Below are positions 25,090 through 38,804 of a stretch of DNA of 64,000 nt, in pieces; positions within the stretch are counted from its first letter, which is position 1, and each line of letters begins with the position of its first letter. The translations under genes were made by a program, and so were the position numbers. The stretch lies in the NCBI RefSeq assembly GCF_001632365.1, contig NW_024468533.1:103494-167493 (forward strand). The letters are read 5' to 3'. The notes under the pieces were generated by a model. The model was not told where the DNA came from and made no database searches. It saw nothing but the letters and a program-made list of their open reading frames with translations. This DNA is from Laetiporus sulphureus 93-53 (Eukaryota > Basidiomycota > Agaricomycetes > Polyporales > Laetiporaceae).

Positions 25090-25663
25090 TGGAAACGATG
25101 AGCAAGGAGGAGAGACCGAAGTTTTCGAGTCAAAGGAGATAGAAGGAGATCAAGATTCGCGCTGAGATCGCCGATTAGATACTACACGATCACGAGATCG
25201 CGACGCGTCCGCGGTCATGGCGTCCGCTAGACTTGCGCTGCGAGAGTCGATGGATGCTCAGGCTGCACATAAATGCACTCTTTGCAGGGCGAATCATGTA
25301 TATCTTACTGCTGTGTTCCGTAATAATAATCATTGAGTGTTGACAATATTCGGATATATATACGTACCTCTTCACCACTCCCGCCGCCTCACAGTCCCAC
25401 CGACAACGGGACGCCTGATGCCCGATGTGTTGCTGCAATTACAAAATTAAATTGCGCTGAAAGCATGGCGTTGATCGGTGGCACTTTGAAGTCGCAATAG
25501 GTCGCAATATAGATGCTCTGAAAATGAGTTGCTGCCCTTCAAGTGCGTGGGAAGATTTCCCCACCGGCGATGTGACAACGAGTTGTGACACAACGCGCGT
25601 ACTGTCGCGTCACGTCGCGATCGCCACTTTGTACTTGTCTCCTTACTCGTGCTCAAGACAACC
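25090..25663. other. Divergent intergenic region
   Basis: Shared 5' region of the fusion gene (minus) and the homeodomain-like gene (plus). Repeated gtcgcaatagg/gtcgcaatatag and gtcgcgtcacgtcgcgatcgcc sequences occur at ~25490–25625, near the right-hand start, and may be regulatory. Confidence 0.3.
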
Positions 25664-28600
25664 ATGATTGACGACAGGCTCCGTTCGCGTCCAGCAGCCT
25701 CTCAACACTCTGCGACGCCGCAAGCCCGCAACATTTATTTGGCCCTCACCGTCGAGCACCGTGCGGAGCTCGATTCTATTTGGCGAGCTGATCATCGAGT
25801 ACCTTCTGTCGAATCCCGTCGTGCATGGGCGGAAGCGCGCAACATCGACCCCGGAAGGGTGCACTCATGGTTCTCAAAGAAGCGGAGCAACGCTATCAAG
25901 GATGGATTGACGGTGTCCGAGGGATCGTATGAGCTCCCTGCACGAGGACCTGCGAAGACCCATGAAGGTAAGAAGAAAGCAACGCCGAAGCATGTGGTCG
26001 TGAAACGAGAACGATCGTCGTCTCCGGTGCTATCGATTCCTGCTCAGAAAAAACGCAGAGTGATCTCGAGCAGTGCAAAGCAGAAAGCCGCCGCAGTGAA
26101 GATAGAACAGACTTCCGACGATCGCATCCTCGACCGTACTCGCTACGCGCCTGTACATGTCCGTCATACGCGCGCGCACGACAAGAACCCCCATCCATAC
26201 TGTCTCACCTGCTCTGGGTTCGAGTTTGCTGACTCTATGCGCTGTTCGCCCTCTGTATTACCGTCGTCTCCTCCGAATTCTCTGCCTAGCTCTCCCGCTT
26301 TTCCAGAACTCTCGACGTCCTCTGACCCGCCCTCTTCGGACTTTGACTGCCTGCTCACGCCTATCGGATCTGAAGACGAAGTTCTCGAGATAGTAGCATC
26401 GTCCCCTCAGCGTACTCAAGATGATCCCTCACACATATATGCGGCAAATATACAATCCAGTGCTGACTTCCTGAACAAGGTCGTCGAAAAAGACGCATAT
26501 ATGCCGCCCGCAGGGACAAAATTCAAGTCTAAAAATCAATCTGCGCCTTCCGAGCATACATACAGTGAATCTTTGGATGATTCGGCTGACTCTGTAGCTG
26601 CCGTCCTTCCCCCGCGCCAGAAGCGCAAACGCATAACATTTGACAATATCAAGCCCTTCCGCGCTGACCCCTTCTGCTCTGCTGTGTCTGGACCCTCTCA
26701 TGCTCCGTATTCTGCGTCTATCATATCTGCTGGTGTCGTCGCTCATGACTCTTCCAACTCTAAGCCTGCTCTTCCGGCAACTTCCGCTTCATATTCTTCC
26801 TCAATCAAAATGAGCAACACCCCATCCCATGCTCAGCTCGAGTCATCGCAATTGGACGCTATTTGTAGTTCTGCTCTGTCCAATGAGAGCACTTCACACA
26901 GGTCTGCGTCGTCGTCTGCTACTGGGCCGCCACGGCACGCAGTCTCCTCTGCATTACAGAATGACTTAGGTACGCATATACGTTGCATTGTGTGATCGCT
27001 GACGACCGTGCCTGCATCAGAACCAACTGCTCAGGAAGGCTCGAGCACTGGCAGAAATCAAGAGAGATTCTCGCAGATCCCTGTAATTAATCACGTCCCA
27101 AGCCCATCCTCAACCAGTGAACGCCCAATTGTGCATAGTCAGCACGTGGAAGCTTCTCCTTCGCCTGCGCATGCTCACCATACTGCCGATTGCAACGTCC
27201 ACTTTGCTTCTGCTTCCGGAATGGCCCGTCGCTCTCCTGTTGGTGCCTCTCCTAATAGTGCTCTGTCGCGCAACGAATGTCCGCCTAGTGTTTTGACGCA
27301 GCTCCTGCCTAGTGCGCTTTCTCGTGTTGATTCTACTGCTACCCTTCCTCTGCGTAGTGTCGCTTCTGCTTCCGCTTGTATCACTGAATCCCGTCCTGCT
27401 GCAAACCACACCAGTTTCGCACCAATTGCTAGAGATGATGCGTCTGCACGGTCTATTGCTGATAACTCGAATCTGATCGCTGGCGTTGTACCAATGGAGC
27501 CTGCAAAAGTGCACAAGGTTAGTTCGACTTCGACAACGATTGGCGCCGCAACTTCACCGATCGTACCTATCCTTCTCTCTGCATCTTCTTCAACCCGCAA
27601 GTCTGCATTTGTGTCTCCAGCTCGCGGGCCTTCGGTCCCTACTCGTACCATATACAACCAGGATGCTGACCCACTGCTGAGCAAGGACGGCATTTATGTT
27701 AGTAACTTCCTTGCAACACATCTATACTTGCTGACTGATTTTGCGTGCGATGCAGGCCGCTGGAAAAGCGAACGCGACAGATCTGCACCGCCGTCATCTG
27801 CCGGACAAGACTGTTAATATGGTGAAGCAGGAAGAAGAGGAGCCTATATTGCTTTTGACCAGACAAGAAGAGGAGGAGTCGAGCGCTGGCGACGACAACA
27901 GTACGCCATTCCCCGTGCTACGTGTTGTCGAGGGCGCTGCTGAACATCTGTGTCACTACGAATGATTTGACGCATCACAGTACCGCTGTACACGGTGACT
28001 CTCCGTAAAAAGCAGCATATGAAGGCAGTGAAGACGCAGAAAGGCAAGAAGAAGGCGGCCACTATCAAGGTGAAACAAGAAGCTCTCGACGAGGCGATGA
28101 AGGCAAAAGTGCAGTCGGAGCAAGCTATCAAGGTCGCAGGTCGTAAACCGAAACGGCCTGCGCAGGATGCACAGCCGCAGGGTAGATATTCATTTCATGT
28201 CAAGCTTTGGCTTTCTATTCTTCGTCAAAGACTTTTATTGTTCGCTAGATACGCTGTCCGGCCTAATGGAAACAGTACTTGATGCCGTCCGCGAAGGCGC
28301 GAAGGACATTGCGAACACCGGAAAGAAGGAAGCGACGACGAGAGTGGATGAGCGCAAAGCTGCAAAGTCAAGGGCCTCTGGATTGGTGAAAGAAGGAGAA
28401 CGAAATAGAGAGAAGACTGCTGGTGCGTTCCGCGTTTCTTATCGGTCGGCCAGCGGTATCATTGTGCTCGCACGCACATACGAGCAGGTGCTGAGAAGCA
28501 GATGGTGCCGACAACTGCGGGAAAAGGACCGCCGGCATCAAAGGGCAAGGAAAAGAAAACCGCTAAAACATCTGCAGCCCCACGCGTGAAGACCAAGAGA

Positions 28601-29140
28601 GCTGCACCTGTGACTGATGCATCCTTGCTGAATGGTATGCCCAATGCTCATATTACTTCAAGACATTCACCAGACTTCTTCGAATGCTGTAGTTCGAATA
28701 CCGCGTCTGAAATGTCCTCGGTCTTTCAAGAAACTTCTGCCCTCTCAAGTGCACCCACCTCGTCCATTTAAGTATTCCCCGGAGTCGCTCAAAGTCTTCA
28801 ACAACATTGTGTGGGAAGAAGATGAGTTCGAGACGATGGAGCTAAGCGCTATATGCCAATTGGCTGTAGAGGCAAACGACGAAGATCCGCGCACAGATGT
28901 GCTAGGTCAATCGTCCTTACTGGTTATATATCCTTTGCTTACGATGGCGTCCGTCTAGCGCCGTTCTCTCCGTTCACACCGCCGTCCGTGGACTGGAAGG
29001 ATGACCTGCACGTCCACCTATACGCAGACGTCGGCTTACCGGTCTACTTGCTAAAGGCATTGGGACTGTCTGAGGGGATCGCGCAAGAGTGGATTGATGC
29101 GGCAGAAGAGGTCAATCGCGAAGTCGGACTTGTAGCTTAG
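25664..29140 (+). CDS. Homeodomain-like nuclear protein with long Ser-rich and Lys-rich tail
   Basis: The ATG at 25664 has a good context (ACCATG). Residues ~22–78 form a three-helix homeodomain-like region ending in RVHSWFSKKRSN. The recognition helix keeps Trp-Phe and Arg but has Lys where nearly all homeodomains have Asn51. After it come a Ser/Pro-rich low-complexity region and basic stretches (KKRR, RQKRKR, KTQKGKKKA) likely to include nuclear localisation signals. A C-terminal segment has YSPESLKVFNNIVWEEDEFE and LLKALGLSEGIAQEWIDAAE. About seven exons join by GT–AG introns (for example one starting at 26969, another at 27697); the last ones are less certain. It is not flanked by the genes usual at a basidiomycete mating-type A locus, so a mating role is not supported. 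Confidence 0.65.
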
Positions 29141-31411
29141 CATAACCGTCATGTGGTGAAGAACAGGATATCTGCCACTCTGCGCGTGAGACAGGGTCAC
29201 CTTGCCATCGCGTTAGATCCGGATAATAAAACGGTTCCGTATGAGCTGTGTGGTAGTCTCAGGTTCATGCCCTTGAGTTCTTGTGCCCTCGCGATCGTAC
29301 AAGTCCTACAGGTCCCGTTACCTTACATATATATCCTTCCAGCGAACCTTGTCCTTGTAGGCTTAGCCATATCGTATTCGAATTCGCTCGTCGCAGACGC
29401 GACTATAGTCTGCGATCCTACGTATACTTTGACAAACAACTACGTGATGCACGTAATAGAACGTCTGCCAGGAATCAAGAAAACTTGATCAATCTACAGG
29501 TGTGTCGGAACACATCCTCATGCCAGATAAGCATCAGCACCTAGATGACTGTTGCATCGCGATGCCAGATGGTAATGATCTCCCCTCAATCCTGCCACGC
29601 TATCGGTCCTCCGTGACCTATCTACATGTACGACCGGCAAGCCAAGGCGAACCTTCATATAGGTGTGACGCCGGTCGCGTAACCGGCGTGTCAGGCAAAT
29701 AGCGTGAGAGATCATGGCTGGCGAGCTGCACATTCTGTTGGTCAACGATGACTGCGATCGAGAATTACAAGCTTCCGTGGCGATATGGATCAGATCTCGC
29801 AGGCTCAAGTCCGTGCGTCAAGGTAGGGACACTGGAAAAACTTGCGGATAACACAGGCTGGTATTGACAAGCCCAGTGGTAGAACCTGATGATTCCGCCA
29901 CGCTGAGCATTAGTAAAGGTCAAACAAGCGCTAAAGGATAGTTACAAAAATAGAGTATGAAAACAAATACAGTTTGCAAGCACCACGAGCAAAAACGAGC
30001 ACGTAGCTCGCTGAAAGCGCGGATAAGCCCTGCCGATGAACGCCCGAGGGACGATATGCACTGCACATGATGCGTGAGCCGTTGAACTTGAGTTTGAGGC
30101 ATTGAATATTGATATTGAGGGCTCAGAGTTCTCGATGCTGGCGCGGCGGGTGGCGAGCCGAAATCAAGCAAGCCCTAGATTTCAGCGAACTCTCTGAAGG
30201 ACGTAAAAGATCCGAATCCTATTAGTGCTGATCATGAGCAGACGGAGGAAAAGAAGAGGAAGGAGTCAAAGGACTAGTAAAAGACGAGTGACGCGTCGTC
30301 CCTCCATAAGATGGACGTGAATAGCACGTGCTGTGACATGACGCGTCCTTGGATCACCTATCCTCTAGCGGAGGCGTCGCGAGCGTTGCAGAACGGTCAA
30401 CGTTCCGGTGCTGAGTATGTGCTACCACGGAGAAGAGAGTTGGACACCGTCATTAAAGACGTGGTACCGCCATGGTAAACCATTTATGGGTGACTTAGGG
30501 CCCTGCTGACGTGCCGCATGAGAATTGCTGGAGTACTCTTCCCGTCGGTAAGAGGCTTTTGTAGGGGCCTTTTTAATGGGCCTCTGCAGCATGCCAGCTG
30601 GCATAAGTAATTGCAGCCTCATCGCGATGCAGAACCCATGCGGCCTCGATTGAAGCTCGATTCAATGAACTATTACTGGTAGATCTGAGACTGTTTACTC
30701 ACGACTGGTGTGATTCAGAATTAAATCACCATCCACATGACTCTAATGCACAGGACCCTCTTGTCGACCTTTGTCAGGTCTTGCCTTGCTAAGGATTGCA
30801 GCATTCACGACGGCATACGGACTGTCGCTCCATCACAAAAGATATCCCGGCCGCGCAGCGCATCAAGGTACATCTCAGCACTGTGCTCTTCCTCTCCTCC
30901 TCCTTTGACGGTCTGCTGGGACGAAGAGAAGACTGCGCACGAGCAGCTCGGTACGCAACATCATCCGCCAAGCAGAAATCAGGCTGTGGTATGGGGGGTC
31001 GATCGGTGCACTCACAGATGCCCATAAGGATCCTCATAACTTTCGAGACGCACCACCTTGCTATTCACGAAGTGAGGTCGAGTCCGTGCTATGGTACAAT
31101 ATCTTGCCTTCTAACGTTTGCGCCTATGACAGCCTTACACTGTACAGTGCGTGTCTTGTAATGAACAGGCAGCTGATGTAAAGTGCCACTACTGACGATA
31201 GGATGTTAAGTCGGTTAAGGAATCTGCTGTAGGGAAATCAAGCGCGCAAGCGGCTCTCGGCGCGGTGCCCACACCGGGTTCAACAAAACCATACATGTGG
31301 GTCCACCATTTCATGGAGGCAATCTCTCGCAGTAAGTGGGGACTGTAATGGTGGGATCCTTCTGCCTATCCTCGACTCCTGTTTATATTGTTGATAACGC
31401 GCAGATATCGC
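29141..31411. other. Large region with no clear gene
   Basis: About 2.2 kb. Open frames are short and without recognisable domains. A segment at 31204–31324 (DVKSVKESAVGKSS, MWVHHFMEAIS, followed by GTAAGT) looks like an exon and may be a 5' part of the kinase gene that follows, but I could not connect it in frame. Confidence 0.35.
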
Positions 31412-34400
31412 ATGGCTTTTTTACTGGTCGATGGGCGACTCTGCCTACGGGAAACACCTATCGCCCCGGCCACAAATGCAGAGATTCATGCTTTGGTCGA
31501 ATCAATCATCAAAAGCTCCGAGGTCCGTCACTGAGGCTAATCCATGGCCATGCACATGAGCTGCTCAGCTATTTCATTGCAGGGCATCAGGTCGTCTTCT
31601 ATCTCCACAGTGTGCGACTATCTGAGAAAGGAACTACATATTGTTCGCACATTTCTGGAGCTGCCCGGTCTGCAAGCTCCTGGAAAGGAGCTGGAAGATT
31701 TGAACGAGTACGTTGCGGAAATGGCGGGTATACATGCATATATGTGCCTCTGATGTTGTAGGGCTCCCGTCCTAGAGCTCTACTATATGCTCAATACGTT
31801 GTCGAATCGATTGCCCAAATGAACCTCTTGAAGCAAGCTTTCGCCAGGCGAAGATTGGCATTATCAATAAATGAAGTCACGTCTCTAATCCGCAAAGCCA
31901 GGCATGCTATTTCTGTAAGCAAGACATTTCTCTTGCCGCGACCATGTGCCATGGTGAGATGCAACGCTTAGATGTATATGATGGTTCATGTTCTAGGATG
32001 CTGTTCGTGAGGATTTCCCTCTTCGGTACCTTGTGGTATGCTTTCACGCACTTTAGTCGTCGATGTATGCAACGGATGTGACCGATTGACTTCTCATACG
32101 TAGCCTCGCGTATTGGGCTTGGACGATGTGCAGATTCGTCGAAAGTTGCGTCCACTTGGCGGCGAAGAGCAGGAATATGATATAGAGGAATATCATGCGA
32201 GATGTGCGGGAGAAGAAAGGGAAATACTGCTCCGTGTTGGTAGAACGGCGCAGGGCAGACAGGTGTGTACTTGACACCCTCAACTCGATTCTTTCTCGCT
32301 GATGGTCAAAACTTCCTGGCAGGATGTCAACTGGCATATCGACTTGCTCAAGGCTCTGGAAGATTCGCAGTGAGTGTATTCAATGAACATTATGACCACA
32401 AAAACTTCTGATGCCTTACGCAACCTCAGCGTTTTTAGTTCCGATGCATCTCTGTTGCTTGGTTACAGTCATCATGAGAAGCTATACGCATTATCCTGTA
32501 TGTGGTCTCAGCCGCTCTCCAAGCATAACTGAAACCCATCTTTTCGCCGTCCACCAGTCCCGTCAGAAGCTCTGCTGAAGAGCGACGTCCGGAGACGGTC
32601 GTACGTCGATCGTCTCCTGCTTGCTATTCCTTATGTATGTATATTCACTCCATTCCGACAATGCTGTTGCGCTGACATCTGAGATGTGACACAGACGTTG
32701 ACAGTTCAGGTAAGCTATTGAAAGCGATACATATCCTTCTGCTTTCCCGATCATTCCGCAGCATTTACAATATTCACATGACCAACAAGGACCTGTGGCT
32801 GACCCGGAAATAAGGAGCGACGGGCGCAGTGGAGGCACGACTGTCGATCGTATACACAGTTCTGCTTCACCGCGATATTATACCAGAGTGACCTATACCT
32901 CACCAACGTTCGCCCATTACAGATTAATCCCAGTGCCGGGGTCAGGTGCAACAAACGACACGAGTGACCGAGGAAGAAAAACAACTCCACAGCCAGACAA
33001 AATTGATCAGCTTCTGCGGGTGAGCCATGTATACGCTTGCACAGATTACGAGACTGAGCTAGAAGGATACACATTACTCTTTCGCTCATAGCTATTACTG
33101 TCAGATACCGCATCTACGGCTGACGAGACCTCCAACAGAGTGTCATCCGAAAAGGTGATAGATGCAATGTCATCTCTCGAGACCGCTTTCATGCAGTCGG
33201 TGATAGATCATCTTAACAATGTGCGTGAAATTACTCTGTAATCACTTTTTCTTACTCGACGGGTCGCAATGCTGTGGAAGCGTTGATATTTCGGTCTGAT
33301 GAATGGATTTAATGTGAACATTCAGCTCACGACTGGCTCGCTGCAGATCCTCAGCCGTCTCTCGCCATCCAGTGGTATGCATGCGGTCACGTCTCGTATC
33401 TTGCAAAAGTTGTGTGTGCGAATGGAAGCACTCCCGAAGATGCTACATCTCATCGAAGCAGAAATCCACAAGACGAGCGATAAACCGCTCGGCAATGGTG
33501 GATTCGCGACTGTCTACCTAGGTCAATATCGTGAACTGGCGGTCGCATTGAAATGCTACTACATTGCTGACAAGACTAGGGCCCAAGCAATATATGAGGC
33601 AAGATTTCCATCAAAAGCACCGACACGTAGGAATAACCCGTCTCACATCACGTAGATATTTTGCAAGGAAGCCCTTCAATGGAGACGTTTGCAACATAAG
33701 AATATTACGCCATTTCTGGGAGTTACTACCGTCATATCGCCTCTCTGCCTTGTGAGCAAGTGGATGAAGAATGGCACCATAATATCCTCTCTTCAGAACA
33801 ATCCAGACTTGGACCGCTTGCCATTGGCAAGTGCAATAGAACTGTCGTTTTAGTGCAGCTTGTTGATCTGATTTCATCTGTGTAGCTTGTTGACATCGGA
33901 AAGGGTTTAGAATACCTACACTCATTCCAGTTTGTTCACGGGGATTTAAAAGGAGTGCGTGCCGATGTTAACTTTGCGATCGTTGACCTGACTGCTGTGG
34001 GTCGGCAGGAGAACATCTTGATCGACGAGCACTCGCACGCTTGTCTATGCGATTTTGGTGTTGCTACCGTAATGTACGATCCTCAAATCATGCAGGCTGT
34101 CACCAAAACTCGGCAATCAGATGGCACAACTCGTTGGCAGGCGCCGGAACGTCTTGACCCGGAAGAATTCGGCAACGATCCCGACTACGAACCATTCACA
34201 AGTGACATATATTCACTCTCGATGGTGGTATGGGAGGTAAATTGTTCTGCGTAATCCAATCATTGGGGCAAACTCTCCCACTCATGTGGTTACAGATATT
34301 CGCCGGTGAAATCCCTTTCGTTGAATTCCAGTATGAGGGGACAGTCATCAACCAGGTACTCAACAAGGGTAAACGACCTTCACGCACGGAGGATATGATA

Positions 34401-34538
34401 AAGCTGGGACTGACCGATGATATATGGGCCATTGTAGAGGAGGGCTGGCGCACGAACTGGCGTGAACGTCCGCCTCTGAATCGCATTCTGGATGTCTTCA
34501 CACATGCAGCCACGTCCCGCAGCGTTTTAGCGCATTAG
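31412..34538 (+). CDS. Tyrosine-kinase-like (TKL) protein kinase with N-terminal helical region
   Basis: The kinase domain occupies the last ~300 codons over several exons: LGNGGFATVYLG (glycine loop), VALKCYY (ATP lysine), LQHKNITPFLGV, FVHGDLKG (catalytic loop, His-Gly-Asp instead of His-Arg-Asp), NILIDEHSHACLCDFGVA (DFG), RWQAPERL (APE), SDIYSLSMVVWE and RPPLNRILDVF. The N-terminal part is predicted helical (LRKELHIVRTFLELPG, DVQIRRKLRPLGGEEQEYDI, NWHIDLLKALEDS, ILQKLCVRMEALPK). That layout is common to expanded agaricomycete kinase families, where a helical region precedes a TKL kinase. The start is uncertain: ATG 31412 is in frame with NAEIHALVESI, but an upstream exon near 31204 may belong. 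No catalytic residue is missing apart from the HGD variant. Confidence 0.7.
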
Positions 34539-35010
34539 GTGATGCATTGTGTTCGACAATGATGTGTGTCTACAAGCATAGTCATTCAGATATCTGTGCT
34601 GCTTCGGCTGCTGTCTGTCACTCTTGGTTCACTCTTGATTTCATTGCAGTACGTGCTGGTATTTAGACTGAATGGAATAAACCTCTTTTTCAGACAAAGT
34701 GGAAGCCCAGATTTGAGGCAGAAGCTCAACTGCATACACTCAATGGCTACTATGGAGGCGTTATACCAGCACAGGTGGTCCAGCGAAATCCTGTCGCGAA
34801 AATCGAAGGCGGGCAAGTTGAATATAGTACGCGAGATCTCTGAGATAACCCAGTAGTACCAGACAATCAATACTTAGTCTTGTTAACGCAACTGGCGCTT
34901 GAAGTCGATTGTACCTATACCACTGGCGCTTGTTCTTGATTTCCATGCTTGAGCTTAAGATTCCGTATCACCTTCGTCGCGCAGAATTATAACTTCATTC
35001 ACGAGCTGCA
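34539..35010. other. Intergenic region upstream of RAM1
   Basis: 3' flank of the kinase and 5' flank of the farnesyltransferase gene. No gene seen. Confidence 0.4.
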
Positions 35011-37575
35011 ATGTTCACGTCGCAGGATCGTCGTTTCCGATCCACTCCCATCGATGGGTATCCTACACAAACGTCCGATCTTCAGGCTTCCACCGAGGAT
35101 ATATTCATCCAGCAGCTTCCCCTGTCTGCTTTTGAGGGCGGAGCGAGGGCATCAGCACAAGGACCGACGCTTCATCGGGACTTGCATCTCCAGCTCTTGC
35201 TGCGAAACCTGCTCCAGGGCTTCCCGCAACGATATACCTCTCAAGATGCTAGCCAACCTTGGTTGTTATTCTGGACGCTCCAGGGTTTCAGTGTGCTTGG
35301 CGTAGCGTTAGATGATAAAACGAAGAAAAGGTATGTACCGAGACGGTTACCGTGGTTGCGGATGCTTGTAGCCTCTAGCGCGAGTCCTATATCGACTCGT
35401 GCACAAGATCGTCCCAACAAGTTCCAAGTTTCAGGGACTCTCTGATAGGTTGCCTTTGGTAGGGCCAGAGAGACCCTTCTTGCTCTCCAACATCCAGATG
35501 GCGGATTTTCCGGTGGACCAGGGCAGGCAGCGCATCTACTGCCGACGTATGCCGCCGTCTGTGCCTTAGCCAACGTCGGACAGCCGGGTACGGGGGGCGC
35601 TTGGGACGATATCGACCGGTGAGTACGTTTGCAGTTGCATTCACCGCTTCACTGAACGCGCACGAAGCAAGAAGATGTACGAGTTTTTCATGTCTCTGAA
35701 GCAGGAGGATGGGTCATTTCTGGTAACTCGCGACGGGGAGGTGGATGTTCGGTACGTCTTATGTGAGGCCTGCCTCGATACGCGCGTTGATTGATATGCC
35801 TTTAAACATCTCCTGTGCCCTCACTATTTAGAGGCTTGTACTGCCTCCTCTCTGTTGCTACTCTACTCAATCTTATGACTCCGGAGCTTCTGGCTGGCAT
35901 CCCCGAGTTCCTTGTTACTTGTCAGACATACGAGGGGGGTTTTGGGAATGCCTCTTTTCCAGAATGGGCTTTTGAAGGGGGTGAGCGTCGCAGTTCTGTT
36001 AATGGTGTATCGCACCTGTCGCTTTTTCTCTTCCCCCTTCGTTCGCAGTGCAAGTTGGAAATCCGTGCTTGTAACTGACAACGCTATACACCTTAGGTGA
36101 CAACGGCGTAAAGTATGATCCTTCGGCACCTCGCCCCGTTCTGGGCGAAGCGCACGGCGGATACACGTTCTGCGCATTGGCATCATGGGTGCTCATCCAG
36201 CCTTACATCCATCTATATTATCCTACTCCTTCTGGCTCTCCTCCTCCATCTATCAATCTCCGCGCGCTTCTGCGCTGGCTCACACACATGCAAGGAATAC
36301 CTATCGAGCTTGGCGGCTTCAAGGGGCGCACGAACAAGCTCGTTGACGGGTGCTACAGCTGGTGGGTTGGCGGCTGCTTCGCACTCGTCGAGGCCCTCTT
36401 TGGTCCATCACCAAGCGCAACGTCGGCTTCTTCTGCATCGCAAGAGAAGAAAGACGCCAATACGGCCGCTGGGGAAGATGAGGCGTGGGATGACGTCGAC
36501 GGTGAGCGGTCTGTGTATCATGTTGTGATTGGACGGGCTGATAGTGGAAATACACGTAATCCGACTGGTTCACGATGCCCATGCCCATCCCTGACATGTG
36601 CACGTCAATATTGCGTCTTTATACCTGCATACGACTGACGCCTGTCAGATGCGCTTATGAACCGAGAAGCGCTCCAGGAGTATATTCTGTATGCCGGACA
36701 GCATTCTGCAGGAGGGCTGAGAGATAAACCGCCAAAGTAAGCGCTTTGCCATGTCAACTAATGATGCCGATATCCTTTCGGGTGACCACATGCGATATTG
36801 GAGGCGAAAGATGCCTCTTCATTCATAATGCGCGTTTACCTTGCATCAGCGCCAATTCGGTTCTGCTGGACTGCCTCAACTGTCCAATTTGGCGTTGGCA
36901 CCTCGCGTCTGTGCTTCTGCTGTTGTGTTTACTATTTTCGTAGACCGGCGGACTCGTACCATACCCTATACTGTCTCGCAGGCCTCTCAGCGGCGCAACA
37001 CCGGGTCACACCTGTCGCAAGCAGGAAGAAAGTTCTATTGCAGAACTGGAAAGCAGACGAAGCGAAATCGAGGGACGGTACGTATCCCTTCTCCCAGCTT
37101 GCTCTGTATCTGAATAACGTTCTATTTTTCTTCGGTCATGAATTACTTGACATGCGTCGTTTCCACGACCCGTGCCGAACGGGACAACTCTTCTAGGCAC
37201 TGCAGTGCAGTTGGCGTCTGCCGATGAATTGGCACGATTGGATGAATTGCGGAAGGAATGTTTTGCTAGCGCGCTGGACTGGCTAGAAGACGAGGGCGCA
37301 GATATATACATAGGTGGGAATGCAAACCGTTTGGTGAGTCTCTTCCCTCGCCCTCCGGACTTACGCCGCCGAGTATCTGGTGATCAAGGCCAATGCGACG
37401 CCCCGTCGTGCCTAGCCACCATGCTTGCGCGCTTTCATTGACAGATCTGACTGTCCCTCTGATGCGTGGAATGTAGAACGCGACACATCCGCTGTTCAAC
37501 CTCACAGTGACCCATGCTGAGCTCATGATGACACATTTTTATGGGCAAAGCGTGCCGCCGCACAGAGCCAGGTGA
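35011..37575 (+). CDS. RAM1: Protein farnesyltransferase beta subunit
   Basis: Catalytic Zn-binding subunit that, with the alpha subunit, transfers farnesyl to CaaX proteins such as Ras and fungal pheromones in the cytosol. Prenyltransferase repeats are visible: HPDGGFSGGPGQAAHLLPTY, TYEGGFGNASFPEW, EAHGGYTFCALASW, GGFKGRTNKLVDGCYSWW and YHTLYCLAGLS. The Zn ligands fit: Asp and Cys in LVDGCYSWW and His in DSYHTLYC. Exons include 35011–35331, ~35451–35618, ~35670–35752, 35832–35979 and later ones. The last coding segment NLTVTHAELMMTHFYGQ ends at TGA 37573–37575. The joint between the first and second exon does not fit a simple GT–AG intron in frame, so that boundary is uncertain. A 25-residue acidic/Ala-rich loop (SASSASQEKKDANTAAGEDE) is inserted before DALMNREALQEYIL. 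Confidence 0.9.
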
Positions 37576-38804
37576 GCTGCGGCGGCGTGATGCTGCAATT
37601 TTGACCCTAGTAAGTAGCATTCTACTGTGCTTGATCTCATGTCTACACATATTGACTGGCGCCGTCGGCACTGCAAATTCTCAATACACACAGGATCTTA
37701 CTCCGAGCTCCGGGCTGTGGATTGTTCGTTTGCCGGACACAACTTCGCTATTGAAAAGTCACTACGTCCTGTCATAGTAATGTGATGGTCTCTATGTTAC
37801 GTGTACGTTCAAATATCAGCTCATCTGACCATCATAATATTCAAAACTTCGGACGTTATCGACGGACGCGGACATTCCTGGCATCTGCGCGCGTCTATGT
37901 GATAGATGCGCCGATGTGCAAAGTCGTTGGCACCGATGTTTACCCACCAAAGCTTGGGACAACTGAGTGCATCAGGATTTCTATAATTCAATCGCGGCCC
38001 CCGCTGCAGTGTCTCTGAGCGCAGATGGCATTGAATTGGAGTCTCATTGGCTCCCCTGTATCCATTCAAACATCGTCGGCGGAATACAGTCGTGTGAGTG
38101 TCGAACTGTCACACGAATGCCCGAGAAAGTGAGCATACATCGCGTCGCTTCCGACCTGCCCGACAGGTCTCTTCACCGGCGTATAGACTCTCGCTTGCGT
38201 CCATTCCTGCTGCCAAGGGGCCCGACCGGGAAGCGCTGCCAGCCGGCTATCATGCACACGCGCGCCGCCTCCGCCTCCCCCATCGCAGGAGCCGAAGTAG
38301 CTCCAACTAGCCGATACGATCGGTGCCTTCGACAGATCGTATCTCACCATCGAGGCAGCATCGGTTGGACATAAGCATACTTCGCCTATAATTGCGTCTA
38401 CACGAACGGGGCACATGGGTGAGATAATATAAGTATGGGGTCCAGTATAGTATTGGGAGACATTCAGGTAGGTAGGAGTGTACGCGGACAGTCATGTGTG
38501 AGCGAGAACTGGAATTAGAAAATGGGCTTGCTAAGTTGAATAGTGTTCTTTGCTTCCATATGATTGTGGTACGTAACAGATGTGAGCCACAATGGCGACG
38601 CCTTGTTCGGTCTTCACCGGTCGCATCGCGCCTGCCAGGTATGTTACAGGTCCGTTTGTGTCGGCCAGAAGTTAGAACGAGGCACTATTGCGGCGAAGGA
38701 GACGAAGAGGTGCCGACGGTGCCGACGGGCGAAAAGAAGCTTCATATGGCAGAATAGGAAGGCGGAATACGAGCCAGGGAGACAACGGCGGCGACATCGC
38801 GCGC
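37576..38804. other. Convergent intergenic region
   Basis: About 1.2 kb between the 3' ends of RAM1 and the first F-box gene. Only short, domain-free open frames. Confidence 0.4.

Noticed and set aside
25664..29140. Mating-type A locus
   Set aside because: Single homeodomain-like gene without the usual paired HD1/HD2 layout or flanking marker genes, and it lacks the recognition-helix Asn.
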